64,000 nt of DNA from Alteraquisediminimonas sediminicola (GCF_019740335.1 NZ_JAHXZS010000001.1:682001-746000); one strand, 5' to 3'. Positions 33,820-43,083 are shown, counted from the first letter of the stretch. The notes: generated by a model not told the origin, from the sequence alone. Numbers and translations: made by a program.

Positions 33820-35196
33820 ATGACATGCCTCCCCTTGCCGCTGCGGCGGTTAATGACTCCCTTTGCCGGTCTGGCCATGCTGCTGGCACAACCGGCAGTC
33901 GCGCAATCGGTGCTGCGCGATGCCGAGACCGAGGCTTTTTTCCGCGATGCATCCGCGCCCTTGGTCGAAGCTGCAGGGCTGAAACCCGGCAATGTCGACA
34001 TTGTCCTGCTCAACGACAAATCAATCAATGCCTTTGTCGCGGGCGGTCAGGCGATCTACATCCATAGCGGGCTGATCCGCGCGTCCGATAATGTCGAGCA
34101 ATTCCAAGGCGTGGTGGCGCATGAACTCGGCCATATCGCGGGCGGCCATATCATCCGCTCCAGCGAAGGCGCGAATGCCGCGACTAGTATTTCGATCCTG
34201 TCCTTGCTGTTGGGCGCTGCGGCGATGGCGGCGGGCGGCGGCGGCGATGCGGGCATGGCGATCCTGATGGCGGGCCAACAGGCCGCGATGGGCAAATATC
34301 TCGCATTCAGCCGGGCGCAGGAATCCAGCGCCGATTTGGCGGGCGCATCTTATCTGCTGAAATCCCATCTTTCCGGGCGTGGCTCGATCGAATTTTTCCG
34401 CAAGCTGATGCAGGAAGAATATCGCTATTCCTCCAGCTACGCCTCGCTTGATCCCTATGCCCAGACCCACCCTTTATCGCGCGACCGTATCGCGATACTG
34501 GAGGATGGATATAAGGCCTCGCCTTATTGGACCAAGCCGAGCGACCCGGCGTTGCAGGCCCGTTTCCTGCGGATCAAGGCCAAGCTGACCGGCTATCTCG
34601 AAGACCCGGTCGTCACCCAGCGCCTCTATCCGGAAAGCGACCAATCGGTCCCTGCCCATTATGCCCGCGCCTATGCGTGGCATAAGGCTGCATGGCCCGA
34701 CAAGGCGGCAGCAGAAACCGGTGCGTTGATGAAAATCGCGCCCAAAGACCCCTATTTCCTTGAACTGCAAGGGCAGATCCTGCTCGAATCCGGCAAGCCC
34801 AAAGAGGCGATTCCAGCCCTGAGAGAGGCCGTCGCTCGTTCCAATGGCGAGCCATTGATTGCCGCCATTCTTGGCCATGCCCTGATCGCGACCGAGGATG
34901 ACAGTAATTATGCCGAGGCCAAGAAAGTGCTGCGGATCGCGGTGCAGCGCGACAATAACAACCCCTTTGCGTGGTATCAGCTCGGCATCGTCTATGAACA
35001 TGAAGGCGACCGCCCCCGCGCCGCACTGGCCACGGCGGAGCGCTATTCACTGGAAGGACAGCCCGGCCCCGCCATGCACAGCGCCGAAGCCGCGATGAAA
35101 GGAATTCCCAAGGACACGCCCGATTGGATCAGGGCGCAAGATATTGCCATGACGTCGCGCGACGCTATGGATGACAAGAAGCATAAAAAGCGATGA
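33820..35196 (+). CDS. M48-family metalloprotease with TPR domain (BepA/YfgC-like)
   Basis: 458 residues. Signal peptide to about residue 29 (PAVAQS). The zinc motif HELGH is at 101-105, and the third ligand is in ESSADLAG. The C-terminal half is a run of TPR-like helices (WHKAAWPDKAAAETGALMKI, GKPKEAIPALREAV, NPFAWYQLGIVYEHEG). This matches BepA, a periplasmic protease that degrades or rescues stalled outer-membrane proteins such as LptD and BamA substrates. The gene downstream is the interrupted DsbA-like gene, 19 bp away, so both act in the periplasm. Confidence 0.92.
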   Translation: MTCLPLPLRRLMTPFAGLAMLLAQPAVAQSVLRDAETEAFFRDASAPLVEAAGLKPGNVDIVLLNDKSINAFVAGGQAIYIHSGLIRASDNVEQFQGVVAHELGHIAGGHIIRSSEGANAATSISILSLLLGAAAMAAGGGGDAGMAILMAGQQAAMGKYLAFSRAQESSADLAGASYLLKSHLSGRGSIEFFRKLMQEEYRYSSSYASLDPYAQTHPLSRDRIAILEDGYKASPYWTKPSDPALQARFLRIKAKLTGYLEDPVVTQRLYPESDQSVPAHYARAYAWHKAAWPDKAAAETGALMKIAPKDPYFLELQGQILLESGKPKEAIPALREAVARSNGEPLIAAILGHALIATEDDSNYAEAKKVLRIAVQRDNNNPFAWYQLGIVYEHEGDRPRAALATAERYSLEGQPGPAMHSAEAAMKGIPKDTPDWIRAQDIAMTSRDAMDDKKHKKR

Positions 35197-35215
35197 TCAA
35201 AAGGCGTTGAATCAC

Positions 35216-35953
35216 ATGAAGTTGAACAAGGGCATGATATTGGCAGGTCTGGCCGGGCTGGTCATCGGCGGTGGCACGGTGGGCGGCCTTGCCGCGACTG
35301 GCAAGATTGCGGGCCATATGGATCGTGCCGAAATCGAAAACATCGTCCGCGACTATCTGATGACCCATCCGGAGGTCATCCCCGCCGCGATGGAGCGGTT
35401 GCAGCAACGCGAACAGGCCAAACAAATCGCCACCTATCGCTCGATGCTCGAAACGCCATTTGCCGGCGCATGGGCCGGGAATGAAAAGGGCGATGTCGTG
35501 CTGGTCGAATTTTTCGATTATGCCTGTGGCTATTGCCGCGCGAGCGTGAAGGATGTGGATCGCCTGCTCAAAAGCGACCCGTAGCTGAAAATCGTGTTCC
35601 GCGAACTCCCGATCCTGAGCGCGGAAAGCGAACTGGCGGCCAAGGCCAGCCTGTCTGCCGCACAATCGGGCAAATATTATGCGTTCCATGATGCCCTGTT
35701 CGCCGCAGGCCCGTTATCGAGCGCGAGCCTGAACAAGACCGTCGATCAAATCGGCATCGTGCCGAAACTGACCGATCCGGCCATTGCCCAGGAACTGGAA
35801 AAAAATGTCGCGATTGCGCGCAAGCTCGGCTTCTCCGGCACCCCGACATTCGTGGTGGGCGACCGGGTCATTTCCGGCGCGGTCGGCTATGATACGCTGC
35901 GTCAGGCGGTGGCAGAAGCCCGCAAGGCCCGCACCGCTGGCCAAAAGGACTGA
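35216..35953 (+). pseudogene. DsbA-family thiol-disulfide protein, broken by one in-frame TAG
   Basis: The reading frame is intact from the ATG at 35216 to the TGA at 35953 except for a single TAG at 35582-35584 (codon 123). Before it: signal anchor (residues 7-29), a helical N-terminal extension, and VVLVEFFDYACGYCRASVKD with the CGYC redox centre (104-107). After it: LKIVFRELPIL, AAQSGKYYAFHDALFAA, and GFSGTPTFVVGD with the cis-proline loop. The stop falls between LLKSDP and LKIVFRE, where homologues have one ordinary residue, so one substitution (for example AAG or CAG to TAG) explains it. A GTG at 35594 could restart the C-terminal half, but that half lacks the active site. Confidence 0.85.
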
Positions 35954-37057
35954 TTGACGCTACGGCTCGGCCCTGTGCAGATTGAACGCCTTAGCCTGAC
36001 CCATTTCCGTTCCTATCGCGACGCGGTGATCCACCCGGCGCGGGGCGCAAATGTGCTGGTCGGCGAAAATGGCGCGGGCAAGACGAACGTGCTGGAGGCG
36101 ATTTCGCTGTTGGTGCCGGGTCGCGGCCTGCGCGGCGCGGCGCTTGGCGATATGGCGCAAAGCGGCGGTCCAGGCGGCTTTGGTGTAGCGGCGCGGATCA
36201 ACGGGCCGCAAGGGCCGGTGGATCTTGGCTGCGGCACGACCGCCGATGCACCGGAACGCCGTATGGTGCGGATCAATGGCGCACAGGCAACGCAAAGCGC
36301 CCTGTCCGAATGGCTGACATTGATCTGGCTGACCCCGGCGATGGATCGGCTGTTCACCGAACCGGCGAGTGGCCGCCGCCGTTTTCTCGATCGGTTGGTG
36401 CAGGCATTGATCCCCGCCCATGCCCATCATGCAGCGCGTTATGAGGCCGCGATGCGCCAGCGCAACCGCATTTTGGCAGATGAACGCCCCGCCGACCCTG
36501 CATGGCTGATGGCGCTTGAAAGCCAGATGGCCGAACATGGGACGATGCTGGACAGCGCCCGGCGTGAGACGCTCGATCTCTTGGGGCAGAAACTGGCGGT
36601 GGTCGATCATGGTCCCTTTGCCCGGCCTGTGCTGGCGCTGGAAGGCTGGATCGGGCTGGATCAAGCCGCCTTTACCCAAGAATTGGCGCGTGGCCGCGCG
36701 CGCGATGCCGCCGCCGGGCGCACGCTCTCCGGTCCGCATCGTTGCGACCTCAACGTCACCCATTATGCAAAGCAGCAACCGGCCGACCGTTGTTCGACCG
36801 GCGAGCAAAAGGCGTTGTTGCTCGCGCTCATTCTCGCCCATGCCGAATTGGTGCGCGAACAGCGTGGCGAACCGCCGATCCTGCTGCTGGATGAAGTCGC
36901 GGCCCATCTCGACCCGTTGCGCCGCGCCGCCTTGTTCGCACGGCTGGCGGCCAGCGGCTCGCAATATTGGATGACCGGCACCGACCTATCGCTCTTTGCC
37001 GGGGATGATGCGATGCGCTTCTATCTGGTGAAAGACCACGCCATTACCGAAGCCTGA
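35954..37057 (+). CDS. recF: DNA replication and repair protein RecF
   Basis: 367 residues from a TTG at 35954 immediately after the DsbA-like stop; a GTG at 35975 would give [14 protein letters not shown], closer to the usual RecF start, and is an alternative. Walker A GENGAGKT (37-44), signature-like LSGPHRCDL, and the late [19 protein letters not shown] with [12 protein letters not shown] are the SMC/RecF ATPase blocks. It loads RecA at gaps in the RecFOR pathway. Confidence 0.95.
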   Translation: MTLRLGPVQIERLSLTHFRSYRDAVIHPARGANVLVGENGAGKTNVLEAISLLVPGRGLRGAALGDMAQSGGPGGFGVAARINGPQGPVDLGCGTTADAPERRMVRINGAQATQSALSEWLTLIWLTPAMDRLFTEPASGRRRFLDRLVQALIPAHAHHAARYEAAMRQRNRILADERPADPAWLMALESQMAEHGTMLDSARRETLDLLGQKLAVVDHGPFARPVLALEGWIGLDQAAFTQELARGRARDAAAGRTLSGPHRCDLNVTHYAKQQPADRCSTGEQKALLLALILAHAELVREQRGEPPILLLDEVAAHLDPLRRAALFARLAASGSQYWMTGTDLSLFAGDDAMRFYLVKDHAITEA

Positions 37058-37591
37058 TTATTTCAGCCGCTGTTCCCAGCCCTTTTTCAACTTGGCGAGC
37101 TTGGGCGGAATGATCGCGAGGCAATAGGGATTGCGCTGGCCTTCGCCGATCCAATAATCCTGATGATAATCCTCAGCCGGGTACCAAACCGCCTGACCGT
37201 CCTCGATCGTCGTGACAATCGGCTGCGGCCAATCCGCCTGCGCCCGTTCGATCCCCGCCTGTGCCGCCGCCAATTGGTCATCGTCCAGCGGGAAGATCGC
37301 CGAGCGATATTGCGTGCCGACATCATTGCCCTGTCGGTTCAACTGGGTCGGATCATGGGTCGCGAAATAAATATCGAGCAACGCATCATAACCGATCTGA
37401 TCCGGGTCATAGGCAATACGGATCGCCTCGGCATGGCCAGTCGCGCCCCCACACACCGAACGATAGTCAGGATTGGGCATATGTCCGCCGATATAACCGC
37501 TTTCGACGCCCGATACACCCTGCAACTGGCGGAAAACCGCCTCGGTGCACCAAAAACAACCGCCAGCAAGGATCGCATATTTTGTCGTCAT
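37058..37591 (-). CDS. msrA: Peptide-methionine (S)-S-oxide reductase A
   Basis: 177 residues from the ATG at 37591 (an upstream in-frame start adds 13 unrelated residues). The catalytic GCFWC motif is at 11-15, followed by EAVFRQLQGVSGVESGYIGG and CGGATGHAEAIRIAYDP, all standard for MsrA. A C-terminal cysteine (NPYCLAII) may act as resolving cysteine. It repairs oxidised methionine. It converges on recF with no gap. Confidence 0.96.
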   Translation of the reverse strand: MTTKYAILAGGCFWCTEAVFRQLQGVSGVESGYIGGHMPNPDYRSVCGGATGHAEAIRIAYDPDQIGYDALLDIYFATHDPTQLNRQGNDVGTQYRSAIFPLDDDQLAAAQAGIERAQADWPQPIVTTIEDGQAVWYPAEDYHQDYWIGEGQRNPYCLAIIPPKLAKLKKGWEQRLK

Positions 37592-37722
37592 GCCGCCAAT
37601 ATAGGCGTAAAATCCACATCCGCCAGCCACTTTATCGCCGCTGTTTATCGCAAGGACGTTAGGGTCTCATTTACCATTATCCGGCTATAACGAGACCGCA
37701 TTATCGAATGCTTGGGGGACAA

Positions 37723-39138
37723 ATGAGGCAGCGCGACGCGCAGGGGCTATTGCTGATCAATCACGATCCGGCGCTAGGGCGGCTGGTATCGAACATGGTC
37801 GCGCAAATGGGCTGGCAGCTTTGTGAAGCAGCAAATGGCGATGCGGCCCTATGGGCGCTGAATGCACCCAAAGGGCCGAAAATGCGGGCCGCGCTGATCG
37901 ACGATCAACAGGACATCGCCCGATTGCGGGCCACCTATCCTGACCTCCCGATCATTATGATGCTGGCCGATCATAACGCCGCCGATGCCGCGATCCGCGC
38001 AGGCGCGACTGATTATCTGCGCAAGCCGATATCACAACCGCAATTGCTCCACGCTCTCCAACTCGCGACCGTGGCGGATGTCCTGCAAGGCGAACTCCGC
38101 CCGTTCAGCGAGAAACATTCCCCGGCATTGGGATTTGAGGAAATCGTCGGCGCAACCCCCGGTTTTCGCACCGCACTTGCGATTGCTGCCAAGGCAGCCC
38201 GCGCGCGCATTCCCGTCCTGATCGAGGGCGAACGCGGCGTCGGCACCCATGCTTTTGCGCATGCCATTCACGGCGCATCGTCGCGCGCCAAACGGGACAT
38301 GGCCATCGTCAACTGCGCCGCGATCCCGGAAAATCGGATCGCATCCGAATTGTTCGGCCATGAACGCGGCGCGTTCACCGGCGCATTCGACCGCCATATT
38401 GGCCGCTTTGCCGAGGCGGATGGCAGCACGATCCTGCTGGATGACGTGGGGGCATTGCCCCTGCCCGCGCAGGTCCGATTGCTCCATCTGCTGCAAACGG
38501 GCGAGGTCCAGCCCTTGGGCGCGCAACGCAGCAAGATCGTCGATGTCCGCATCATCGCCACGACCAACCGCAACCTCGCGACAGAGGTCGAGGCCGGACG
38601 TTTTCGCGAAGACCTTTATTATCGCCTGAATGCGGTCCAGCTCCTGATCCCGCCCTTACGCGACCGGCTGGATGACATTCCTCATCTGGCGCAGCATTTC
38701 CTCAAGCGCATGGCGGGACAGCGGACACTCAATATCGACGATGCCGCGCTCCGGCTGCTGATGCGTTATGACTGGCCGGGCAATGTCCGGCAGTTGCATG
38801 ATGTGTTGTTCCGCGCCGCCGCACGATGCGACGACAATGTGCTGACCATGTTTGATTTCCCGCAGATAAGCGCCCGCATCACGCGCCAGCCGGTCGCGTC
38901 ATTACCGATGATGCCAGCCCAACGCGCCCATCTGACCGCCCTCACCGCGCCCGCACCCGTGGCGCTCTTCGATGGCGCAGGCCATATTCGTACGCTTGAT
39001 GAGATCGAAGCCGATGTCATCCGCCTTGCCATCGGCCATTATCGTGGCCGCATGACGGAAGTCGCCCGTCGCCTCGGCATCGGGCGCTCGACGCTCTATC
39101 GCAAGCTCGCGGAATTGGGCATTTCTGAGGTGGCTTGA
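37723..39138 (+). CDS. Sigma-54-activator-like response regulator with altered ATP-binding site
   Basis: 471 residues from the ATG at 37723; GGGGGA 4-9 nt upstream decides this start. N-terminal receiver domain (to ~120): the acidic pair is reduced to NHD, a likely phospho-acceptor is in LIDD, and the Lys is in LRKPIS. The AAA+ domain keeps ESELFGHERGAFTGA-type contact loop (GAFTGA 216-221), the arginine fingers (GRFREDLYYRLN) and PPLRDR. The Walker A, however, reads GERGVGTH (169-176), with no lysine, and Walker B is LLDD instead of LDE. A Fis-type helix-turn-helix (EVARRLGIGRSTLYRKL) closes it. ATPase activity is doubtful. Confidence 0.88.
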   Translation: MRQRDAQGLLLINHDPALGRLVSNMVAQMGWQLCEAANGDAALWALNAPKGPKMRAALIDDQQDIARLRATYPDLPIIMMLADHNAADAAIRAGATDYLRKPISQPQLLHALQLATVADVLQGELRPFSEKHSPALGFEEIVGATPGFRTALAIAAKAARARIPVLIEGERGVGTHAFAHAIHGASSRAKRDMAIVNCAAIPENRIASELFGHERGAFTGAFDRHIGRFAEADGSTILLDDVGALPLPAQVRLLHLLQTGEVQPLGAQRSKIVDVRIIATTNRNLATEVEAGRFREDLYYRLNAVQLLIPPLRDRLDDIPHLAQHFLKRMAGQRTLNIDDAALRLLMRYDWPGNVRQLHDVLFRAAARCDDNVLTMFDFPQISARITRQPVASLPMMPAQRAHLTALTAPAPVALFDGAGHIRTLDEIEADVIRLAIGHYRGRMTEVARRLGIGRSTLYRKLAELGISEVA

Positions 39139-39144
39139 TTTATT

Positions 39145-39270
39145 AGTCCCTCAAACGCCGGGCGGCGACATCCGTCGCCTTGGCTTCCTCGCAATAAGCT
39201 CGGGCGGCCGTTCCGCCTTGCGGCGGCGATGCCGCCGTTGGGACAATGATCAAAGACGGGCCTCACAACT
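39145..39270 (-). repeat. Dispersed four-hairpin element, copy C
   Basis: Lies exactly between the stop of the regulator gene (39138) and the stop of divK (39284), which face each other. On the minus strand: stem I CGGCGGC-ATC-GCCGCCG, stem II GGCG-GAAC-GGCC (one mismatch), stem III CCGAGC-TTATT-GCGAGG, stem IV GGCGAC-GGAT-GTCGCC (plus 39164-39179). GTCCC (39146-39150) pairs with GGGAC (39240-39244) to close the whole structure. Beyond 39250 similarity to copy A is only partial. Confidence 0.85.
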
Positions 39271-39283
39271 CCCGACAAAAAGC

Positions 39284-39664
39284 CTAATTTATCAAGCGTT
39301 GCACCTCGGCGATGAACGGCATCAGCGCAATCGGCTTGGAGACATAACCCTCGGCCCCTGCCGCCCGGATGCGCTCTTCATCACCGCGCGCCGCATAGGC
39401 CGTGACCGCCATGATCGGGATCATTTTGGTTTCCGCCTCACCCTTGATCGCCTGAATCAGGTCAAGCCCGCTCACATGTGGCATCTGGATGTCCATGATA
39501 ATGAGGTCCGGGCGCAACTCCTGCACCTTGTCGATCACTTCCCGGCCATCGCGCACGGCTTCGCTGTCATAGCCATGGACGCGCAACAGGTCGCAGAACA
39601 GGCGGCAGTTCAGCTCGTTATCTTCGACAACCAATACCTTCTTCGCCACGCCATTTGACCCCAT
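39284..39664 (-). CDS. divK: Single-domain response regulator, DivK-like
   Basis: 126 residues, one receiver domain and nothing else. Acidic pair in VVEDNELN, phospho-acceptor Asp58 in LIIMDIQMP, Thr88 in AVTAYA and Lys110 in VSKPI are all intact. The sequence form (NELNCRLFCDLL, MPHVSGLDLIQAIK) is that of DivK, the cell-cycle regulator upstream of CtrA in alphaproteobacteria. The divergent DUF3572 gene is a common neighbour of divK, which supports the call. Confidence 0.9.
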   Translation of the reverse strand: MGSNGVAKKVLVVEDNELNCRLFCDLLRVHGYDSEAVRDGREVIDKVQELRPDLIIMDIQMPHVSGLDLIQAIKGEAETKMIPIMAVTAYAARGDEERIRAAGAEGYVSKPIALMPFIAEVQRLIN

Positions 39665-39691
39665 GATCGCAAACTGCCACCTGTGTAGGGG

Positions 39692-39988
39692 ATGACACAG
39701 GACAACTCAATCGCCGACGGCAGCGCCAATGACACAGGCAATGATTCTGGCACCATCGCCCTACAGGCCTTGGTCTGGGTATTGCAGGACGGGCCGCGCA
39801 CCGATCGATTACTGGGCTTGACCGGCCTGACCGGTGATCAATTGCGCCAGCGGATCATGGAACCGGCGATTCATCTTGCTGTGCTCGATTATCTGATGGG
39901 CTATGAACCGGACCTCATCGCCTGCGCACAGGCGCTCGACCTGCCCTTGACGCGGATGGTGCAGGCACATACCTCACTCTCATCATGA
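39692..39988 (+). CDS. DUF3572 family protein
   Basis: 98 residues. A polar, low-complexity start (DNSIADGSANDTGNDSGT) is followed by a compact helical domain: ALQALVWVLQDGPRTDRLLG, LTGLTGDQLRQRI, LDYLMGYEPDLIACAQALDL. This is the pattern of DUF3572, a small alphaproteobacterial family of unknown function usually encoded next to divK. It diverges from divK and overlaps the next gene by ATGA. Confidence 0.82.
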   Translation: MTQDNSIADGSANDTGNDSGTIALQALVWVLQDGPRTDRLLGLTGLTGDQLRQRIMEPAIHLAVLDYLMGYEPDLIACAQALDLPLTRMVQAHTSLSS

Positions 39989-40617
39989 CAAAACCCCTTC
40001 TCATCACCGATTGCGACGATGTGCTGTTGCACATGCTTACCCCCTTTGGGGAATGGCTAGACCAGCATCATGGCATCGATTTCAAGCTGACCGGGCAGGA
40101 TTACGCCCAATCGATGCGGCGTCGTGAGGGCAATCCGGTGGTGGACCGGGATGAAATGTGGGCGCTCGTCGGCGGCTTTTTCGATCAGGCGATGCACACG
40201 CAAACGCCCGCGCCGTATGCCAAGGAATCGATCCACCATATCGCCGAATTTGCCGATGTCGTGGTGTTGACCAATCTTGAATATCACCGGCAACAAGACC
40301 GGGTCGATCAATTGGCGAAACTGGGCATCCATTTCCCGGTCTATTGCAATCAAGGGCCGAAAGGGCCGCGCGTGGTGGAGTTGATCGAGAAATACCAACC
40401 GAGCGTCGCGGTGTTCGTCGACGATCATGGCCATCACCATCATTCCGTTGCGGAAGATGCGCCCTCGGTCTGGCGGCTTCATATGCATGTCGATCCGGAA
40501 ATCGCACCGACCGTCCCGGCATCGCGCCACGCCCATCACCGGGTCGATCATTGGCCAGAAGCGCTGGAATGGATTTTGGAACGGATGCGGGCCGGGGTTC
40601 AGGCCGATAAGGCATAA
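39985..40617 (+). CDS. HAD-like hydrolase
   Basis: 210 residues. DCDDVLL at residues 9-15 is the nucleophile motif (DxDxV type), VVVLTNLEYH is motif II with Thr, and VAVFVDDHGHHHHS carries the late acidic pair. A His-rich C-terminal region (HGHHHHS, RLHMHVD, RHAHHRVDHW) is unusual and could bind metal. It overlaps DUF3572 and precedes RidA. Substrate unknown. Confidence 0.75.
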   Translation: MTKPLLITDCDDVLLHMLTPFGEWLDQHHGIDFKLTGQDYAQSMRRREGNPVVDRDEMWALVGGFFDQAMHTQTPAPYAKESIHHIAEFADVVVLTNLEYHRQQDRVDQLAKLGIHFPVYCNQGPKGPRVVELIEKYQPSVAVFVDDHGHHHHSVAEDAPSVWRLHMHVDPEIAPTVPASRHAHHRVDHWPEALEWILERMRAGVQADKA

Positions 40618-40671
40618 AGCTATACGATCACGACTTGACCTTGTGCGCGCGCCCATGCTTATCGACAGGTC

Positions 40672-41157
40672 ATGATCAACTACGATGAAAAGCTGGCCGA
40701 ACTCGGCCTCCAACTCCCCGTTGCTGCGGCCCCGGTCGCGGCTTATGTCCCCACTGTCGAAGCGGGCGGCCTGCTCCACATTTCCGGCCAATTGCCGTTC
40801 AAGGATGGTCAGGTCATGTTGGGCCGTCTCGGCGAAGACCGCGACATCGCCTTTGGCCAATCCGCCGCCCGCGCCTGCGCATTGATGATTTTGGCACAGG
40901 CCAAGGCTGCGCTCGGCTCGTTTGACCGGGTCGAACGGATCGTGAAATTGGGCGTCTTCATCAACAGCACCGGCAATTTCACCGATCAGCCCAAGGTCGC
41001 CAATGGCGCATCCGAACTGATGGAAATGGTCTTTGGCGAGGCTGGCCGCCATGCCCGCAGCGCCGTGGGCGTGCCGACCCTGCCCTTGGGCGCGGTCGTC
41101 GAAATTGACGCGATCATCGCGCTGCGCCCGACCGCCGATGAGGCGGAACAGGTCTGA
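40672..41157 (+). CDS. RidA family protein
   Basis: 161 residues, the larger type in this family. LLHISGQLPFKDGQVMLGRLGED, VERIVKLGVFINSTGNFTDQ and GRHARSAVGVPTLPLGAVVEIDAI match the YjgF/RidA fold; the arginine of RSAVG is the residue that binds the substrate carboxylate in active deaminases. Members hydrolyse reactive enamines or imines. The downstream phosphodiesterase gene begins 1 bp after its stop. Confidence 0.9.
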   Translation: MINYDEKLAELGLQLPVAAAPVAAYVPTVEAGGLLHISGQLPFKDGQVMLGRLGEDRDIAFGQSAARACALMILAQAKAALGSFDRVERIVKLGVFINSTGNFTDQPKVANGASELMEMVFGEAGRHARSAVGVPTLPLGAVVEIDAIIALRPTADEAEQV

Positions 41158-41158
41158 C

Positions 41159-41938
41159 GTGACAGGCTCGGCTGCCCCAGCGACAAGGGCCAAATGGCTG
41201 ACGGCCCAGCCCTTTGCCCATCGCGGGCTACACGGGCCGGGCGTGCCGGAAAACAGCCGCGCCGCCGCCCGGGCGGCAGTCGAACAGGGGTTCGGGATCG
41301 AACTTGATACGATCCTGACCCAGGATCGCGAGGCGATGGTCTTTCATGACGACCTGCTGGATCGGCTGACCCACGCCACCGGCCCGGCAGAGGCGCTGAC
41401 AGCGGCACAGCTTGTCGCTCTCCCGTTGCGCGATGGAGATGAAAACATCCCCGCGCTGCGCGATATTCTCAATGTGGTGCAAGGCCGGGTGCCGCTGCTG
41501 ATCGAGGTCAAGGCACCACGAGACTCTTCCACGCCGGTCGCCCATCGTTGCCAACCGGTGCGCCGCGCGTTGGAAGGCTATACCGGCCCGTTTGCGGTCA
41601 TGTCCTTCCATCCCGATGTCGGCCATTGGTTCCGCCTGCATGCGCCCGATATTATTCGTGGCCTTGTCATTACCGAACAAAAGGAAAAAAACTGGTGGCA
41701 GCGACTGCAAGGCCGGGTCTTCCGCCGCTTTGCCATCCGCCATGCACAGCCCGATTTCCTCGCCCTTAACATTCGCGACCTGCCGTCCGGCACCAGCAAG
41801 AGGATGCGAGCCAAGGGGATGCCGATTTTGACATGGACGGTGAAAACCCCGGCGGACGAACATATCGCCATCGACCATGCCGATGAGATGATTTTCGAGC
41901 GGCCCGGCCCCGATGCGCCCAAAGGGCTATTGGAATAA
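41159..41938 (+). CDS. Glycerophosphodiester phosphodiesterase family protein
   Basis: 259 residues from a GTG at 41159, directly after the RidA stop. The catalytic block is FAHRGLHGPGVPENSRAAARAA (the HRG and EN motif), followed by IELDTILTQDREAMVFHDDLLDRLT (ExD and HD metal ligands). It hydrolyses glycerophosphodiesters to glycerol-3-phosphate and an alcohol, in lipid turnover. No signal peptide, so probably cytoplasmic. Confidence 0.9.
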   Translation: MTGSAAPATRAKWLTAQPFAHRGLHGPGVPENSRAAARAAVEQGFGIELDTILTQDREAMVFHDDLLDRLTHATGPAEALTAAQLVALPLRDGDENIPALRDILNVVQGRVPLLIEVKAPRDSSTPVAHRCQPVRRALEGYTGPFAVMSFHPDVGHWFRLHAPDIIRGLVITEQKEKNWWQRLQGRVFRRFAIRHAQPDFLALNIRDLPSGTSKRMRAKGMPILTWTVKTPADEHIAIDHADEMIFERPGPDAPKGLLE

Positions 41939-41943
41939 TTTTT

Positions 41944-43083
41944 GTGCCGAACACGCCAAAGCTCTCCACCGCCAGCGGCTTTGCGCAGATTGATGCGGGC
42001 CAATGGGACCGATGCGCGGGCAATGACGACCCGTTCCTGACCCACGCCTTCATGCGCTGCCTCGAACAATCGGGCAGCGCCATTGCAGACACCGGCTGGC
42101 AGCCGATGCCGTTGCTCGCGACCAATGATGCGGGCGAGCTGATCGGCGCCACCCCGCTTTGGGGCAAAAGCCATAGTCAGGGCGAATATATCTTCGATCA
42201 TGGCTGGGCCGATGCGTGGCAACGGGCCGGTGGCCGTTATTATCCGAAGCTCCTGTCCGCCGTGCCGTTTACCCCGGTCACGGGCCGCCGCTTGCTATCC
42301 AACGACCCGGTAGTGGCCAGCCATTTGATCGCCGGGATGGCGGCGATGACGGAACAGAACAACCTGTCCTCCGCCCATGCCAATTTCATCACCGAGGATG
42401 AAGTCGCCTTGTTTGAACAAGCGGGCTGGCTGATCCGCGATGGACTGCAATATCATTGGGAAAACCGGGGCTATCAAAGCTTCGACGATTTCCTTGGCGA
42501 GATGCCGTCGCGCAAGCGCAAGACGATCCGCAAGGAACGCGACACCGCGCGCCAAGGCCTCGACATCCGCCATCTGACCGGCAGCGACATTACTGAGGCG
42601 CATTGGGACGCCTTTTGGGCATTTTATCAAGATACCGGCGCGCGCAAATGGGGCACGCCCTATTTGACCCGGTCGTTCTTTTCGCTGTTGAACAAGGCCA
42701 TGGCCGACCGCATTTTGCTGGTCTTTGCCTATGATGGCGACCGGCCCATCGCGGGCGCGCTCAATCTGATCGGGGCGGAGGCTTTATTCGGGCGTTATTG
42801 GGGTACGACCGATGACCGCCCGTTCCTGCATTTCGAACTCTGCTATTATCAGGCGATGGATTTCGCGATCGAGCACCATCTGGCGCGGGTCGAGGCCGGG
42901 GCGCAGGGCGAACACAAAATCGCCCGGGGCTATGCGCCCATCATCACGCGCTCGGCCCATTATCTGCCCGACACCCGCTTTCGCGAGGCGGTGGCCGATT
43001 TTGTGGCACGCGAACGCCGCACGCTACAACTGCACGCAACCGAACTGGCGGAAATGCTACCGTTCAGGCGGCCTGACGACTGA
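41944..43083 (+). CDS. FemAB-like GNAT family N-acetyltransferase
   Basis: 379 residues from a GTG at 41944, 5 bp after the preceding stop. Conserved-looking blocks: DDPFLTHAFMRCLEQSGSA, GEYIFDHGWADAWQRAGGRYYPKL, SRKRKTIRKERDTA, and FGRYWGTTDDRPFLHFELCYYQAMDFAI. These are the hallmarks of the COG3146 family, a GNAT/FemAB-type acyl or aminoacyl transferase of unknown substrate. It overlaps the convergent Sel1-like gene by 20 bp. Confidence 0.85.
   Translation: MPNTPKLSTASGFAQIDAGQWDRCAGNDDPFLTHAFMRCLEQSGSAIADTGWQPMPLLATNDAGELIGATPLWGKSHSQGEYIFDHGWADAWQRAGGRYYPKLLSAVPFTPVTGRRLLSNDPVVASHLIAGMAAMTEQNNLSSAHANFITEDEVALFEQAGWLIRDGLQYHWENRGYQSFDDFLGEMPSRKRKTIRKERDTARQGLDIRHLTGSDITEAHWDAFWAFYQDTGARKWGTPYLTRSFFSLLNKAMADRILLVFAYDGDRPIAGALNLIGAEALFGRYWGTTDDRPFLHFELCYYQAMDFAIEHHLARVEAGAQGEHKIARGYAPIITRSAHYLPDTRFREAVADFVARERRTLQLHATELAEMLPFRRPDD

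Noticed and set aside
35582-35584. Pyrrolysine or programmed readthrough at the TAG in the DsbA-like gene
   Set aside because: No pyrrolysine machinery or recoding structure is visible; a point mutation or sequencing error is simpler.
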